From: Loxodes magnus
Lineage: Eukaryota; Ciliophora; Karyorelictea; Loxodida; Loxodidae
Reading direction: 5' to 3'
Length of the DNA: 64,000 nucleotides
NCBI GenBank assembly: GCA_946699065.1
Contig: CAMPDV010000110.1
Location: 682,001-746,000 of the forward strand
In this document: positions 1 to 14,045 of the stretch, piece after piece
Layout: every line of letters begins with the position of its first letter
How positions within the stretch are numbered: position 1 is the stretch's first letter
Made by a program: the position numbers and the translations under genes
The notes under the pieces: generated by a model
Told to the model about the DNA's origin: nothing
Seen by the model: only the letters and a program-made list of their open reading frames with translations
Database searches by the model: none

Positions 1-241
1 AAAAAGTTCACCTTTAAATTCCTAGAAAAATTATTTGAATAAAATAACCTGAAGAAATAGTAAGAAAACAAAAAAATGCAAAAAAAGGAAAGAGCTGATT
101 AATTTTAGGATGAGACAAACAATGAAGAAGAATCAAGATGAATAGTAATGAACAAAAAAAAATTAATTTTATTAATTAAAATAAAAAACGCATCAAATAA
201 TATGGAAAGTTAATGCGCAAAAAGAATATTTAATAATTCTT
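1..241. other. AT-rich flank of the satellite array
   Basis: Very AT-rich, purine-biased sequence up to the first satellite copy. I see no domain, RNA gene or repeat here. It may be the edge of a gene lying to the left. Confidence 0.4.
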
Positions 242-3200
242 CTATTGTACAAATGAAAAACAGATTTGGTTTTTGTTCATTCTGAATAATTTTTTAAGAT
301 ATTCTTTATGAAATTTTTAAGGAGCCATTTGTTATTTTTATATCTATTAAAAACAGTAAAATAAATTTCTTAGTATAAAACTCTAAAAATAATCAAAACG
401 TTATAATATTTTTTTCCTTGAGAAATAGTTTTAATAGTTTATCACTAAATAAAAGTTTTAAAAATAAAATCTCTCAAAATTTTAGTCGCTAGAAATAATA
501 ACGAAATTAATCTTAAATTTGCCTTACGTTTGTACTAACAAAAATCATTTTGATGAATCCATGAAAAGAATCTTTCATTTTTAATTAGATTTCATTAAAC
601 TGAGTTTTTTAAACGAAAAGAAACTTATTAAACTTTTTAAGAAGGTATAAAGTTTATAGTTAAACAGTATTTTTTCATAGAGTTTAATTTAAAAATTTAT
701 GTTCGTTTATCTGTTTTAAACGCGATAAAATTCGAAAAAAAAATTTAAAATAAAAAAAAAACTTAAATTCAAAAGTAAAAAGATAATAAAATTATTCATT
801 TAATAATAGAAAAATTAATTATCCTATTATACGATTAATGATTATACTTTATATTTATTTGCAATTTTCCCTTTCGCCCAATTCTTTTGCGACAGTATTT
901 TTTAATAAATTTTGTTCTAAATTATTTTAAAAGGCAAAATTTTAATCATTAACATTTAGTTTTTAGACGATATTTAAACGTTAGTTCCCAATAAATTTAT
1001 AAATTAATATTCAATCTAAATCTTTCATTATTAAGTTTTTTTATAATTTCGTTACGATTGTTAACAAAATTATTCTCAAAAAGTATTTTCCTTAAACATA
1101 AAATGTCTCTAAAATGAAAAATATTTTTTTCATTTTATAATATGGATCATTAAATATTTTACTTTGATTGTAGTTTCTGTAAAATATTTAAAAACATAAA
1201 TAATGTATTTTAATATTTTATAAAATATTCGAAGTTTCAAAATCTTACTATTTTGGTTTCTTTATTTTTACCAATAATTATTTATTAAATTTATTTGCTC
1301 TTTAGTTCATAATATTTTTTCAAGTTTTTATTAACTCTTGGTTTCTAGTTGGACCTATTGTACAAATGAAAAACAGATTTGGTTTTTGTTCATTCTGAAT
1401 AATTTTTTAAGATATTCTTTATGAAATTTTTAAGGAGCCATTTGTTATTTTTATATCTATTAAAAACAGTAAAATAAATTTCTTAGTATAAAACTCTAAA
1501 AATAATCAAAACGTTATAATATTTTTTTCCTTGAGAAATAGTTTTAATAGTTTATCACTAAATAAAAGTTTTAAAAATAAAATCTCTCAAAATTTTAGTC
1601 GCTAGAAATAATAACGAAATTAATCTTAAATTTGCCTTACGTTTGTACTAACAAAAATCATTTTGATGAATCCATGAAAAGAATCTTTCATTTTTAATTA
1701 GATTTCATTAAACTGAGTTTTTTAAACGAAAAGAAACTTATTAAACTTTTTAAGAAGGTATAAAGTTTATAGTTAAACAGTATTTTTTCATAGAGTTTAA
1801 TTTAAAAATTTATGTTCGTTTATCTGTTTTAAACGCGATAAAATTCGAAAAAAAAATTTAAAATAAAAAAAAAACTTAAATTCAAAAGTAAAAAGATAAT
1901 AAAATTATTCATTTAATAATAGAAAAATTAATTATCCTATTATACGATTAATGATTATACTTTATATTTATTTGCAATTTTCCCTTTCGCCCAATTCTTT
2001 TGCGACAGTATTTTTTAATAAATTTTGTTCTAAATTATTTTAAAAGGCAAAATTTTAATCATTAACATTTAGTTTTTAGACGATATTTAAACGTTAGTTC
2101 CCAATAAATTTATAAATTAATATTCAATCTAAATCTTTCATTATTAAGTTTTTTTATAATTTCGTTACGATTGTTAACAAAATTATTCTCAAAAAGTATT
2201 TTCCTTAAACATAAAATGTCTCTAAAATGAAAAATATTTTTTTCATTTTATAATATGGATCATTAAATATTTTACTTTGATTGTAGTTTCTGTAAAATAT
2301 TTAAAAACATAAATAATGTATTTTAATATTTTATAAAATATTCGAAGTTTCAAAATCTTACTATTTTGGTTTCTTTATTTTTACCAATAATTATTTATTA
2401 AATTTATTTGCTCTTTAGTTCATAATATTTTTTCAAGTTTTTATTAACTCTTGGTTTCTAGTTGGACCTATTGTACAAATGAAAAACAGATTTGGTTTTT
2501 GTTCATTCTGAATAATTTTTTAAGATATTCTTTATGAAATTTTTAAGGAGCCATTTGTTATTTTTATATCTATTAAAAACAGTAAAATAAATTTCTTAGT
2601 ATAAAACTCTAAAAATAATCAAAACGTTATAATATTTTTTTCCTTGAGAAATAGTTTTAATAGTTTATCACTAAATAAAAGTTTTAAAAATAAAATCTCT
2701 CAAAATTTTAGTCGCTAGAAATAATAACGAAATTAATCTTAAATTTGCCTTACGTTTGTACTAACAAAAATCATTTTGATGAATCCATGAAAAGAATCTT
2801 TCATTTTTAATTAGATTTCATTAAACTGAGTTTTTTAAACGAAAAGAAACTTATTAAACTTTTTAAGAAGGTATAAAGTTTATAGTTAAACAGTATTTTT
2901 TCATAGAGTTTAATTTAAAAATTTATGTTCGTTTATCTGTTTTAAACGCGATAAAATTCGAAAAAAAAATTTAAAATAAAAAAAAAACTTAAATTCAAAA
3001 GTAAAAAGATAATAAAATTATTCATTTAATAATAGAAAAATTAATTATCCTATTATACGATTAATGATTATACTTTATATTTATTTGCAATTTTCCCTTT
3101 CGCCCAATTCTTTTGCGACAGTATTTTTTAATAAATTTTGTTCTAAATTATTTTAAAAGGCAAAATTTTAATCATTAACATTTAGTTTTTAGACGATATT

Positions 3201-6200
3201 TAAACGTTAGTTCCCAATAAATTTATAAATTAATATTCAATCTAAATCTTTCATTATTAAGTTTTTTTATAATTTCGTTACGATTGTTAACAAAATTATT
3301 CTCAAAAAGTATTTTCCTTAAACATAAAATGTCTCTAAAATGAAAAATATTTTTTTCATTTTATAATATGGATCATTAAATATTTTACTTTGATTGTAGT
3401 TTCTGTAAAATATTTAAAAACATAAATAATGTATTTTAATATTTTATAAAATATTCGAAGTTTCAAAATCTTACTATTTTGGTTTCTTTATTTTTACCAA
3501 TAATTATTTATTAAATTTATTTGCTCTTTAGTTCATAATATTTTTTCAAGTTTTTATTAACTCTTGGTTTCTAGTTGGACCTATTGTACAAATGAAAAAC
3601 AGATTTGGTTTTTGTTCATTCTGAATAATTTTTTAAGATATTCTTTATGAAATTTTTAAGGAGCCATTTGTTATTTTTATATCTATTAAAAACAGTAAAA
3701 TAAATTTCTTAGTATAAAACTCTAAAAATAATCAAAACGTTATAATATTTTTTTCCTTGAGAAATAGTTTTAATAGTTTATCACTAAATAAAAGTTTTAA
3801 AAATAAAATCTCTCAAAATTTTAGTCGCTAGAAATAATAACGAAATTAATCTTAAATTTGCCTTACGTTTGTACTAACAAAAATCATTTTGATGAATCCA
3901 TGAAAAGAATCTTTCATTTTTAATTAGATTTCATTAAACTGAGTTTTTTAAACGAAAAGAAACTTATTAAACTTTTTAAGAAGGTATAAAGTTTATAGTT
4001 AAACAGTATTTTTTCATAGAGTTTAATTTAAAAATTTATGTTCGTTTATCTGTTTTAAACGCGATAAAATTCGAAAAAAAAATTTAAAATAAAAAAAAAA
4101 CTTAAATTCAAAAGTAAAAAGATAATAAAATTATTCATTTAATAATAGAAAAATTAATTATCCTATTATACGATTAATGATTATACTTTATATTTATTTG
4201 CAATTTTCCCTTTCGCCCAATTCTTTTGCGACAGTATTTTTTAATAAATTTTGTTCTAAATTATTTTAAAAGGCAAAATTTTAATCATTAACATTTAGTT
4301 TTTAGACGATATTTAAACGTTAGTTCCCAATAAATTTATAAATTAATATTCAATCTAAATCTTTCATTATTAAGTTTTTTTATAATTTCGTTACGATTGT
4401 TAACAAAATTATTCTCAAAAAGTATTTTCCTTAAACATAAAATGTCTCTAAAATGAAAAATATTTTTTTCATTTTATAATATGGATCATTAAATATTTTA
4501 CTTTGATTGTAGTTTCTGTAAAATATTTAAAAACATAAATAATGTATTTTAATATTTTATAAAATATTCGAAGTTTCAAAATCTTACTATTTTGGTTTCT
4601 TTATTTTTACCAATAATTATTTATTAAATTTATTTGCTCTTTAGTTCATAATATTTTTTCAAGTTTTTATTAACTCTTGGTTTCTAGTTGGACCTATTGT
4701 ACAAATGAAAAACAGATTTGGTTTTTGTTCATTCTGAATAATTTTTTAAGATATTCTTTATGAAATTTTTAAGGAGCCATTTGTTATTTTTATATCTATT
4801 AAAAACAGTAAAATAAATTTCTTAGTATAAAACTCTAAAAATAATCAAAACGTTATAATATTTTTTTCCTTGAGAAATAGTTTTAATAGTTTATCACTAA
4901 ATAAAAGTTTTAAAAATAAAATCTCTCAAAATTTTAGTCGCTAGAAATAATAACGAAATTAATCTTAAATTTGCCTTACGTTTGTACTAACAAAAATCAT
5001 TTTGATGAATCCATGAAAAGAATCTTTCATTTTTAATTAGATTTCATTAAACTGAGTTTTTTAAACGAAAAGAAACTTATTAAACTTTTTAAGAAGGTAT
5101 AAAGTTTATAGTTAAACAGTATTTTTTCATAGAGTTTAATTTAAAAATTTATGTTCGTTTATCTGTTTTAAACGCGATAAAATTCGAAAAAAAAATTTAA
5201 AATAAAAAAAAAACTTAAATTCAAAAGTAAAAAGATAATAAAATTATTCATTTAATAATAGAAAAATTAATTATCCTATTATACGATTAATGATTATACT
5301 TTATATTTATTTGCAATTTTCCCTTTCGCCCAATTCTTTTGCGACAGTATTTTTTAATAAATTTTGTTCTAAATTATTTTAAAAGGCAAAATTTTAATCA
5401 TTAACATTTAGTTTTTAGACGATATTTAAACGTTAGTTCCCAATAAATTTATAAATTAATATTCAATCTAAATCTTTCATTATTAAGTTTTTTTATAATT
5501 TCGTTACGATTGTTAACAAAATTATTCTCAAAAAGTATTTTCCTTAAACATAAAATGTCTCTAAAATGAAAAATATTTTTTTCATTTTATAATATGGATC
5601 ATTAAATATTTTACTTTGATTGTAGTTTCTGTAAAATATTTAAAAACATAAATAATGTATTTTAATATTTTATAAAATATTCGAAGTTTCAAAATCTTAC
5701 TATTTTGGTTTCTTTATTTTTACCAATAATTATTTATTAAATTTATTTGCTCTTTAGTTCATAATATTTTTTCAAGTTTTTATTAACTCTTGGTTTCTAG
5801 TTGGACCTATTGTACAAATGAAAAACAGATTTGGTTTTTGTTCATTCTGAATAATTTTTTAAGATATTCTTTATGAAATTTTTAAGGAGCCATTTGTTAT
5901 TTTTATATCTATTAAAAACAGTAAAATAAATTTCTTAGTATAAAACTCTAAAAATAATCAAAACGTTATAATATTTTTTTCCTTGAGAAATAGTTTTAAT
6001 AGTTTATCACTAAATAAAAGTTTTAAAAATAAAATCTCTCAAAATTTTAGTCGCTAGAAATAATAACGAAATTAATCTTAAATTTGCCTTACGTTTGTAC
6101 TAACAAAAATCATTTTGATGAATCCATGAAAAGAATCTTTCATTTTTAATTAGATTTCATTAAACTGAGTTTTTTAAACGAAAAGAAACTTATTAAACTT

Positions 6201-6842
6201 TTTAAGAAGGTATAAAGTTTATAGTTAAACAGTATTTTTTCATAGAGTTTAATTTAAAAATTTATGTTCGTTTATCTGTTTTAAACGCGATAAAATTCGA
6301 AAAAAAAATTTAAAATAAAAAAAAAACTTAAATTCAAAAGTAAAAAGATAATAAAATTATTCATTTAATAATAGAAAAATTAATTATCCTATTATACGAT
6401 TAATGATTATACTTTATATTTATTTGCAATTTTCCCTTTCGCCCAATTCTTTTGCGACAGTATTTTTTAATAAATTTTGTTCTAAATTATTTTAAAAGGC
6501 AAAATAAATTTAATCATTAACATTTAGTTTTTAGACGATATTTAAACGTTAGTTCCCAATAAATTTATAAATTAATATTCAATCTAAATCTTTCATTATT
6601 AAGTTTTTTTATAATTTCGTTACGATTGTTAACAAAATTATTCTCAAAAAGTATTTTCCTTAAACATAAAATGTCTCTAAAATGAAAAATATTTTTTTCA
6701 TTTTATAATATGGATCATTAAATATTTTACTTTGATTGTAGTTTCTGTAAAATATTTAAAAACATAAATAATGTATTTTAATATTTTATAAAATATTCGA
6801 AGTTTCAAAATCTTACTATTTTGGTTTCTTTATTTTTACCAA
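242..6842. repeat. Tandem array of a 1,113-bp satellite, six copies
   Basis: The same unit starts at 242, 1355, 2468, 3581, 4694 and 5807, an exact 1,113-bp step each time. I saw no base differences between the copies compared by eye, except a small insertion near 6,505 in copy six. Copy six is cut short: homology stops at about 6,842, inside the last 80 bases of the unit. The unit is about 80% AT, carries A-runs and shows no recognisable coding or RNA signal in any frame. Near identity in non-coding DNA points to recent amplification or strong homogenisation. A single further copy lies at 30,851-31,911. Confidence 0.97.
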
Positions 6843-6917
6843 CTCATCTTTCATCAGAACTTCATTAACTAAGAAAACTCCTATTACTAATAAAGTTTAT
6901 TTCAAAAGGTTACCCCG

Positions 6918-7650
6918 ATGACACTAACTGAAGAGGAAGGACTTAGAAAGGTGCTGGAGACGCAAGAAACAACAGCCGTTCGAGAGTTTGCGATGCCATA
7001 GTTTCATGAAGAATTGGAATAAATTTTAGTCGCATTCTCTGACTTTTAAGGTGGAAGTGAAGAGGCTACGACTAGAGAATAGAGCTCTAAAAAATCAAGT
7101 TACTGAGCTCAAGGAATGGAAAGAAAGCTTCTGGGAAGTCTACGATCGAGAGTAAAACACTTTCTCAGGGAAATGGGATTGCAGCAGCAGAGAACAACTG
7201 TGCTTGAAGAGAATAACAAGTAGTAACAGTAGTAGGAATTCAAAGTTAGGACAATTCAAGATACAATGGACTTAGAAGGAGCTAATAATTTACCGAGGAG
7301 TGCAGTCAAGAAATGAATTAGGAATAAACCAAGATGCTTTGTATGCAAACAAACTGGACATAAATATAGACAATGTTAGAAATTGAAATTAATTAAATAA
7401 TAGTACTGGAATAGAAAATAATAAGAAAAATAATAGTACTAATATTAGGATAAGATTAGACGAGAATTCTGTAACTAATTTTATCCGTCAGGAGGTCAAA
7501 TCTACAAACCGAAGTGGTACACAATCCAAGGCGACTGAAGAAAGAATTCTGAAGGGAGCTGGTTCCAGCCAGGTTATCAAACTACTCCTGTGAACACGAG
7601 GTTGAAAGTCCTCCAAGTTCACTAAACTCCAATTTAAACTTTTTAATTTA
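6918..7650 (+). mobile_element. Gag-like zinc-knuckle element remnant
   Basis: Read with TAA/TAG as Gln and TGA as Trp, this stretch gives a Gln-rich, coiled-coil-like region and then a clean CCHC zinc knuckle (CX2CX4HX4C) at 7,335-7,376. A basic, Trp- and Gln-containing tail follows. A coiled coil followed by a knuckle is the usual order in Gag-like proteins of retroelements. The best frame changes along the element, so it looks broken, with about two breaks. No reverse transcriptase or flanking terminal repeats were recognised, so the family is unknown; a cellular nucleic-acid-binding protein is a weaker alternative. It starts just beyond the satellite array. Related knuckle fragments are scattered at 14.6, 15.6, 20.0, 41.0 and 44.6 kb. 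Confidence 0.55.
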
Positions 7651-8640
7651 ATAATATATATAATAAAGTTTATTTTCATTTAGTATTATATTATGAAGAC
7701 TAGTGCTCTTAGCTTCATCTTACTACTATCTAACTTTTATTTTACTACTTATATTTCTGAGGTTTTAAAGTTGAGCTTTTTAAAATTTAATTTTAAAAGC
7801 TAATCTCCTGATAATACATCTAATCCAACTAATAGTCTAAATGGAGATTCTATTCCTTTCGTATTCGCTATTGTTTGATAAGAGCCTCTAAAAATCTTAG
7901 GTAAAGAACAAATATTTCATTCTCAACTGTACTAGTTTCATTTATAATATAAAAAGTTTAAGTTATGATAAACTACGTTTCTAGGAAAGGCAACCTTTTC
8001 TAAACATAATAAAAAAGAATTGTTGCTTTTTTTTAATTTGCACTACATGCCCAATTGTATTTTTTGAATTATTTTTTACATTGAGTCGAAATATAGATAT
8101 AAATATATGCTATTTTAGTAAGCTAAACGTTAAAAGTTACTTTACTTTTAATTTTCGAAATTTTAGCTTTGATTATAAATGTAATTCCTTCCATAATAGA
8201 AGTAAGTTAAAGCTTCTATAAATTTTCCTTAATGGATTTATTATTTTCTAGATAAATTTATCTTAACTTTAGTTTCAACTAATTGCTTTAAAATATTAGC
8301 TTAAATTAAGAGATGCAAACTAAACTGAAACAAATGGAAACATTAATTTAAAATTAACTCCAACTTTTTTTAATTTCTTAATAGTGGTTATTTTCAGTTA
8401 TACTTCTACTAATAATTATCGATTCCATTATTAAATCCTTAATCTTCTTATAGTTGATGATTAAAATTACTTATACAATAAATAAAAATTAAACCAACTG
8501 CTACGTCAATTTAATTTAGGGTAACTTTTCAGATTAATTTTTGTATGATTATCAATTAGATATGAATTTAGAATTTCAAATATTTTTGGATGAGATGTTC
8601 CTACATCAAGTTTATAAATTACAGAACTTTATGTATATAA

Positions 8641-8804
8641 TGTTGACCCTTTCTTAGATTCATATGCTTTTTCTTGACATGATTCACAATATTTCTAGTT
8701 CTATGCTTCTTTTCTATTTTTTATATTCTTTCATCACAAAGACTACATATTTAAATCTTATTTTCTGATCAATAATATCCTGTGAGTATGGTTTACATTC
8801 CCAT
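8641..8804 (-). mobile_element. BED-like zinc finger fragment
   Basis: A short minus-strand reading that begins at an ATG (8,804) contains CX2C (residues CSLC), a basic stretch and then HX4H (HVKKKH). This spacing resembles the BED finger at the N-terminus of hAT-type transposases. About 55 residues are readable; beyond that no frame is clearly better and no RNase-H-like transposase core was recognised. It could be the left-over N-terminus of a DNA transposon or a chance C2H2-like motif. The rest of 7,650-9,280 is AT-rich, and I could assign nothing in it. Confidence 0.3.
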
Positions 8805-9279
8805 TAATATACTTATTTATTCACTATATTCTCACTTGCACTGCTCTTCTTGAGTTAAATCCCTTTATTTCACTTTATTTTTTCTTATCTTTATTGAAGG
8901 TTTCTAATGTTTTAATTCCAATATATTTTAAATTAGTAGTTTACTTTTATCCTAACTGCTTTAAAATTTAACCTTGTATTTTTTATTTTTTTCAGAATTT
9001 TTTTAATCTTTTTCGCTTGCAAATAAAATGGATTTTTTTACTATTGTTTATCATTTTTTAGTTTGATTAACTTCTACTTAATTTTAACTTTTAGATGTAT
9101 TCTAAGAAACTTTACTTATTTCAATATTTATGCAAAGGATATAAAAATTACCCTACGCTTTGTTAATTTTCTTTTGTGATAATAGATTTAAAAATGAAGT
9201 TTAATGAAAATGATTTTAAATAGAATTTTTCATTTAGTTGCTAATGTTTATTTATATAAAATTATAAAGAAACTCTATA

Positions 9280-12200
9280 TCAAGATATTTTTATTACATT
9301 TTAAGTATTAATTTCGATTTAAATTCTAGAGTTTATTTTTTAGAGTCTAGCTCCTAGCTTCTCAATAAGAAAGTCCAACTTTTTCTCGAGAGAGTCCAGT
9401 TTGGTCATTTTTTTTTCGAGAAAGTCTAACTTGATCATACTTTAATCAATTTTTTAATTGATTTGATCATCAGATTTTTTTATGCATTCTCTTACATCTA
9501 TAACTTTTCCTTCCCATCCAAAGTTATCTTCTTTATAATAATTATCACATACATGAAGAAATTTTTCCTTATTTTCTGGTTTTAAAATTGATAAAATCTG
9601 TTCTATTTCAAGAATAACTTCTGTCATGTCTCGATAATCATAATAGACTTACTATATTTAAAACTCATCGAAAGAATCTCCTAGAATTGAGATGATCATA
9701 TTAAGCATTAGTACTACATTTAAAATAACTGCTAGAAGGAATGTAATATACATTATATCAAAATCTTCTTTATCAAAAACTCCTGCATCTCCTGCTATTA
9801 AATCAAACGAGGAAATTCATAAGTTTTTAAATGAAATTTGTTCACCCTTTGCTGTAACATATAGAAGACCAAATGATAATGTAGTATATACCATTATAGA
9901 AAGGAAATATCTTATTTTGTAAAGGGAATCTATAATCAGTTTAATGTAATATCTAGTTGCGGAAAATGCTCTGAAGCCTGTAATTCCACGCAATACGTTT
10001 AAAAGCAATACAATCCAATTAAATATTTCAATTTTTATATCATAATAACAGAAACAGAGTCATGGAATCATGCAAATAAGTCTTGTAATATCAATAAGAT
10101 TCCAAGTACTTTTACAATATTCTAATTTAGCTACTCTTATTTATAGGAACTCTCAAATAAGCAAAACAAGGTTGACTAAAATTAGTAAAAGTCAAGCAAA
10201 GTAAAACAAATAGAAGGATGGTCTAATCATAACAACTACAATTAGGAAAAGATTCATTCATATTAAACAAGAAAAGAAAAGGATTCAATATCATAACTCG
10301 TTTCACTTTAAACTAATATAGCTTCTTATTATTTTATGCTTGTATAATTCTTTATATGAGGAGTCAATAAAAGATTTTAATAGTTCCATGCTTGAATCAG
10401 AACCTGATTCAGAAGGTAACTTGAATAAAGAAGTAGATATTTTAAAATGCTCTTTATTTTTATCATTTTTTCATGATGAGATATTAGAGAACTATTCCTT
10501 GTCCTAGCTAAGTGAAAGTTAGGTAGTTAAATTTTAGTTTTATTATTTTTTAAAAAGAGAAAAGCTTTAGAAATAAGAATCATGAAACTTGAAACGTTAA
10601 TCTTGTTCAATGAGAAGAAAATCACGTTTATCTTTGTTGCAATAAAATAGAGAGTCAAGAAATGAACTTAAATTAAAAGAAGTACTAATAATAAAAGGAA
10701 AATCTGGCTAGACTGCTAAAAAGATAGATCTTTATTTTAGAAACTCGTCAGCTTTCTGTGCAGATAAATAATCCAAAAGAATATCAGTAATTTTTTAATG
10801 TTGGCTAATAATTGAGTAAAATAAGGGAGATCGGCCAAAATTGTCGGTTTGAATCAATATAGGAACTTTATTTTTAAATACATTTTCAATTTCTTTAGTT
10901 TTACCTAAAAAGCAAGCTAAATGTAGAGGAGTGTACAGATAAGAAGTTAATTAAATATTTCAATCCAGAATTTTATCTCAGCAATTAAAGCTAATTTGAT
11001 TCCAAACATTTAAATAAGAAACTAGAGAAGATTTTTAAAGAGGGATAGCAAATACTTTTAGTAATAGATCAAAATATTCCCAAATTTATAAGCACTAATT
11101 ATCTATTCTTTTCATTATCAATTTAAAGTCTTCGAATTTTAGGTTCCATAATCTAATTGTTGAATCTTAAGAAACACTAGTAAGTAAAGATCCGTTAGGA
11201 CTGAAAAAAACACAGTCTACAGGTTCTTAATGTCCTTCAAGAGTTTTAATTTCTGTATAATCTTCAGTATTCCAAATTTTTATAGTTTTGTCACTTGAAG
11301 CACTAGCAAGTAAAGATCCATCAGGACTGAAAGAAACACAATTAACAGGTTTTTAATGTCCTTTAAGAGTGGCAATTTCTTTGAAATTTTGAAGGTTTAA
11401 AATTTTTATATACTAGTCTTAAGTAGAATAAGCAAGCTAAAGTCCATCTTTATTTATTGAAACACAATTAGCATAGCCTTAATCTATTTTATGGCTTCCA
11501 AGTAATTAATAATCATTAAGGTTTCATATTTTTATAGTATTGTCACTAGATGCACTAGCCAGTTTTGATCCGTCAGAACTGAAAGAAATGCAGTTTACAT
11601 AATCTGCATTCACCTACAAAGAGATATATTAACTTTATTCTTTAAGATTTCAAATTTTTATAGTTTTGTCATTTGATCCATAAGCAAACTTAGATCCATC
11701 AAGACTGAAAGAAACACAATTAACAGATTTTTAATGTCCTTTAAGAGTGGCAATTTCTTTGAAATTTTTTAAATTTCATAATTTAATATTATTGTCAATT
11801 AATTCACTTGCAAAAGATCCGTCAGGACTGAAAGTAACATGTTTAAAACAATCCTTGCTATTTTTTAAGGTTAAATTCGCATTATATCCTTTAAGGTTTC
11901 AAAATCTAAGAGTTTTGTCATAAGAAGCACTTACAATATTAAATCCATCGGGACTGAAAGTAACACAGTTAACATGATCTGTATGATTTTCAAGATTGAC
12001 GATTTCTTCGTAATTATTAAGGTTTCAAATTTTTATAGTTTTGTCACTTGAAGCACTAGCAAGTAAAGATCCATCAGGACTGAAAGAAACATTATTAACA
12101 AACCCTTAATGATTTTTTAAAGTGACAGTTTATTCATAATTTTAAAGGTTTCATATTTTTATAGTTTTGTCGTTTGATGCGCCAGCAAGTAAAGATCCAT

Positions 12201-13818
12201 CAGGACTGAAAGTAACATTATTAAAGGGTTCTTATTGTCCTTTAAGAGTTTAAATTTCTGTATAATCTTCAGTGTTCCAAATTTTTATAGTTTTATCGTT
12301 CGATGCACTAGCAAGCTTCAACCCATTAGGACTAAAACAAACACTGTTAACATGATCTTTATGCTTTTCAAGAGATCTAATTTCTGTATAATCTTCAGCG
12401 TTCCAAATTTTTATAGTTTTATCGCTTGAAGCACTAGCAAGCAAAGATCCATCAGGACTAAAACAAACACTATTAACTTGATCTTTATGACCTTCAAGAG
12501 GTCTAATTTCTGTATAATATTCAGTGTTCCAAATTTTTATAGTTTTATCATTTGAAGCGCTAGCAAGCAAAGATCCATCAGGACTAAAACAAACACTATT
12601 AACTTGATTTTTATGGCCTTTAAGAGTTCTAATTTCTGTATAATCTTCAGTGTTCCACATTTTTATAGTTTTGTCTTTTGATCCACTAGCTAATTTAGAT
12701 CCATCAGGGCTGAAAGAAGCACAATTAACGTAATCTCCATGCTTTTGTAAGGTAGCGTATTCTTGTTATCCTTTAAGATTTCATAAATTTATTTTTTTAT
12801 CATACGAAGCGCTGGCAAGTTTCAATCCATCAGAACTGAAAGAAACGCAGTTGATATGATCAGAATGTTCTTCAAGATTGGCAATTTCCTCGTAATTTTC
12901 AAGATTTCATATTTTTATAGTTTTGTCACTTGATGCGCTTGCAAGCAAAGATTCTTTGGAACTGAACGAAACACATTTAACATGATCTTAATGCCCTTAA
13001 AGAGTTTTAATTTCTGTATAATCTTCAGTGTTCCAAATTTTTATAGTTTTGTCACTTGAAGCACTTACAAGTAAAGATCCATCAGAATTAAAAGAAACAT
13101 TGTTAACATGATCTGAATGTCCTTCAGAATTGGCAATTTCCTCATAATTTTCAAGATTTCATATTTTTATAGTTTTATCGTTCGATGCACTAGCAAGCTT
13201 CAACCCATTAGGACTAAAACAAACACTGTTAACATGATCTTTATGCTTTTCAAGAGATCTAATTTCTGTATAATCTTCAGTGTTCCAAATTTTTATAGTT
13301 CTATCGCTTGAAGCACTAGCAAGCGAAGATCCATCAGGACTAAAACAAACACTATTAACTTGATCTTTATGACCTTCAAGAGATCTAATTTCTGTATAAT
13401 CTTCAGCGTTCCAAATTTTTATAGTTCTATCGCTTGAAGCACTAGCAAGCAAAGATCCATCAGGACTAAAACAAACACTATTAACTTGATTTTTATGGCC
13501 TTTAAGAGTTCTAATTTCTGTATAATCTTCAGTGTTCCAAATTTTTATAGTTTTGTCATCTGATCCACTAGCTAATTTAGATCCATCAGGGCTGAAAGAA
13601 ACACACTTAACAGATTTTTAATGTTCTATTATAGTTTTTTTATGAAGATGTTTAATCTTTTATTTGGTTATTAAATTCAAAACGATTCTCGTTACTGTTT
13701 CTATTTATTCTCTAGATTCAAGTTGCTTATGCCTGTTCGCTTTATTTTCGCTTGCTTTCTTTTTATTAATTTTTTAAGGTTGCTACTTCAAAAGTTTTTC
13801 TTTAAGATTACTTTGCAT
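9280..13818 (-). CDS. WD40-ankyrin-cation channel fusion protein (1,512 aa)
   Basis: One frame runs from the ATG at 13,818 to a TGA at 9,280-9,282. After a basic N-terminus (1-65), 20 WD40 repeats of about 42 residues fill roughly 66-900. An ankyrin-like stretch follows (about 960-1,050, with [12 protein letters not shown] and [13 protein letters not shown]). The channel core spans about 1,170-1,390: hydrophobic helices, a pore loop ([15 protein letters not shown], about 1,332-1,346) and an S6 ending [11 protein letters not shown] coiled coil lies at about 1,455-1,495. The core resembles TRP/PKD-type channels and lacks a dense S4 arginine ladder. The blade-closing Trp is TGG in some repeats and TGA in others; Gln is often TAA/TAG. 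The last internal TGA is at 9,817-9,819, 178 codons before the stop. No introns are needed. Likely a membrane cation channel with a large cytoplasmic scaffold. Domains are clear; gating and location are inference. Confidence 0.9.
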
Positions 13819-14045
13819 TTATAAATAAAAAATTTATAATTTGATTTTAAAGAAGGGAATTTATTTCCTAATTATAAAGTATTTTAATATTTAAAAATAA
13901 AGATTTCTTAATGCTTTTAGTAAGCTTTTATAATTATGACTTGCTAACCATTTTTAAATTTATTTAGTTTGCTTTACGAGACTTAAAAGTTTATTTTTAG
14001 CATCTTTAATTATTTGTGATTTTAATTCATATTTTTAACATCAAA

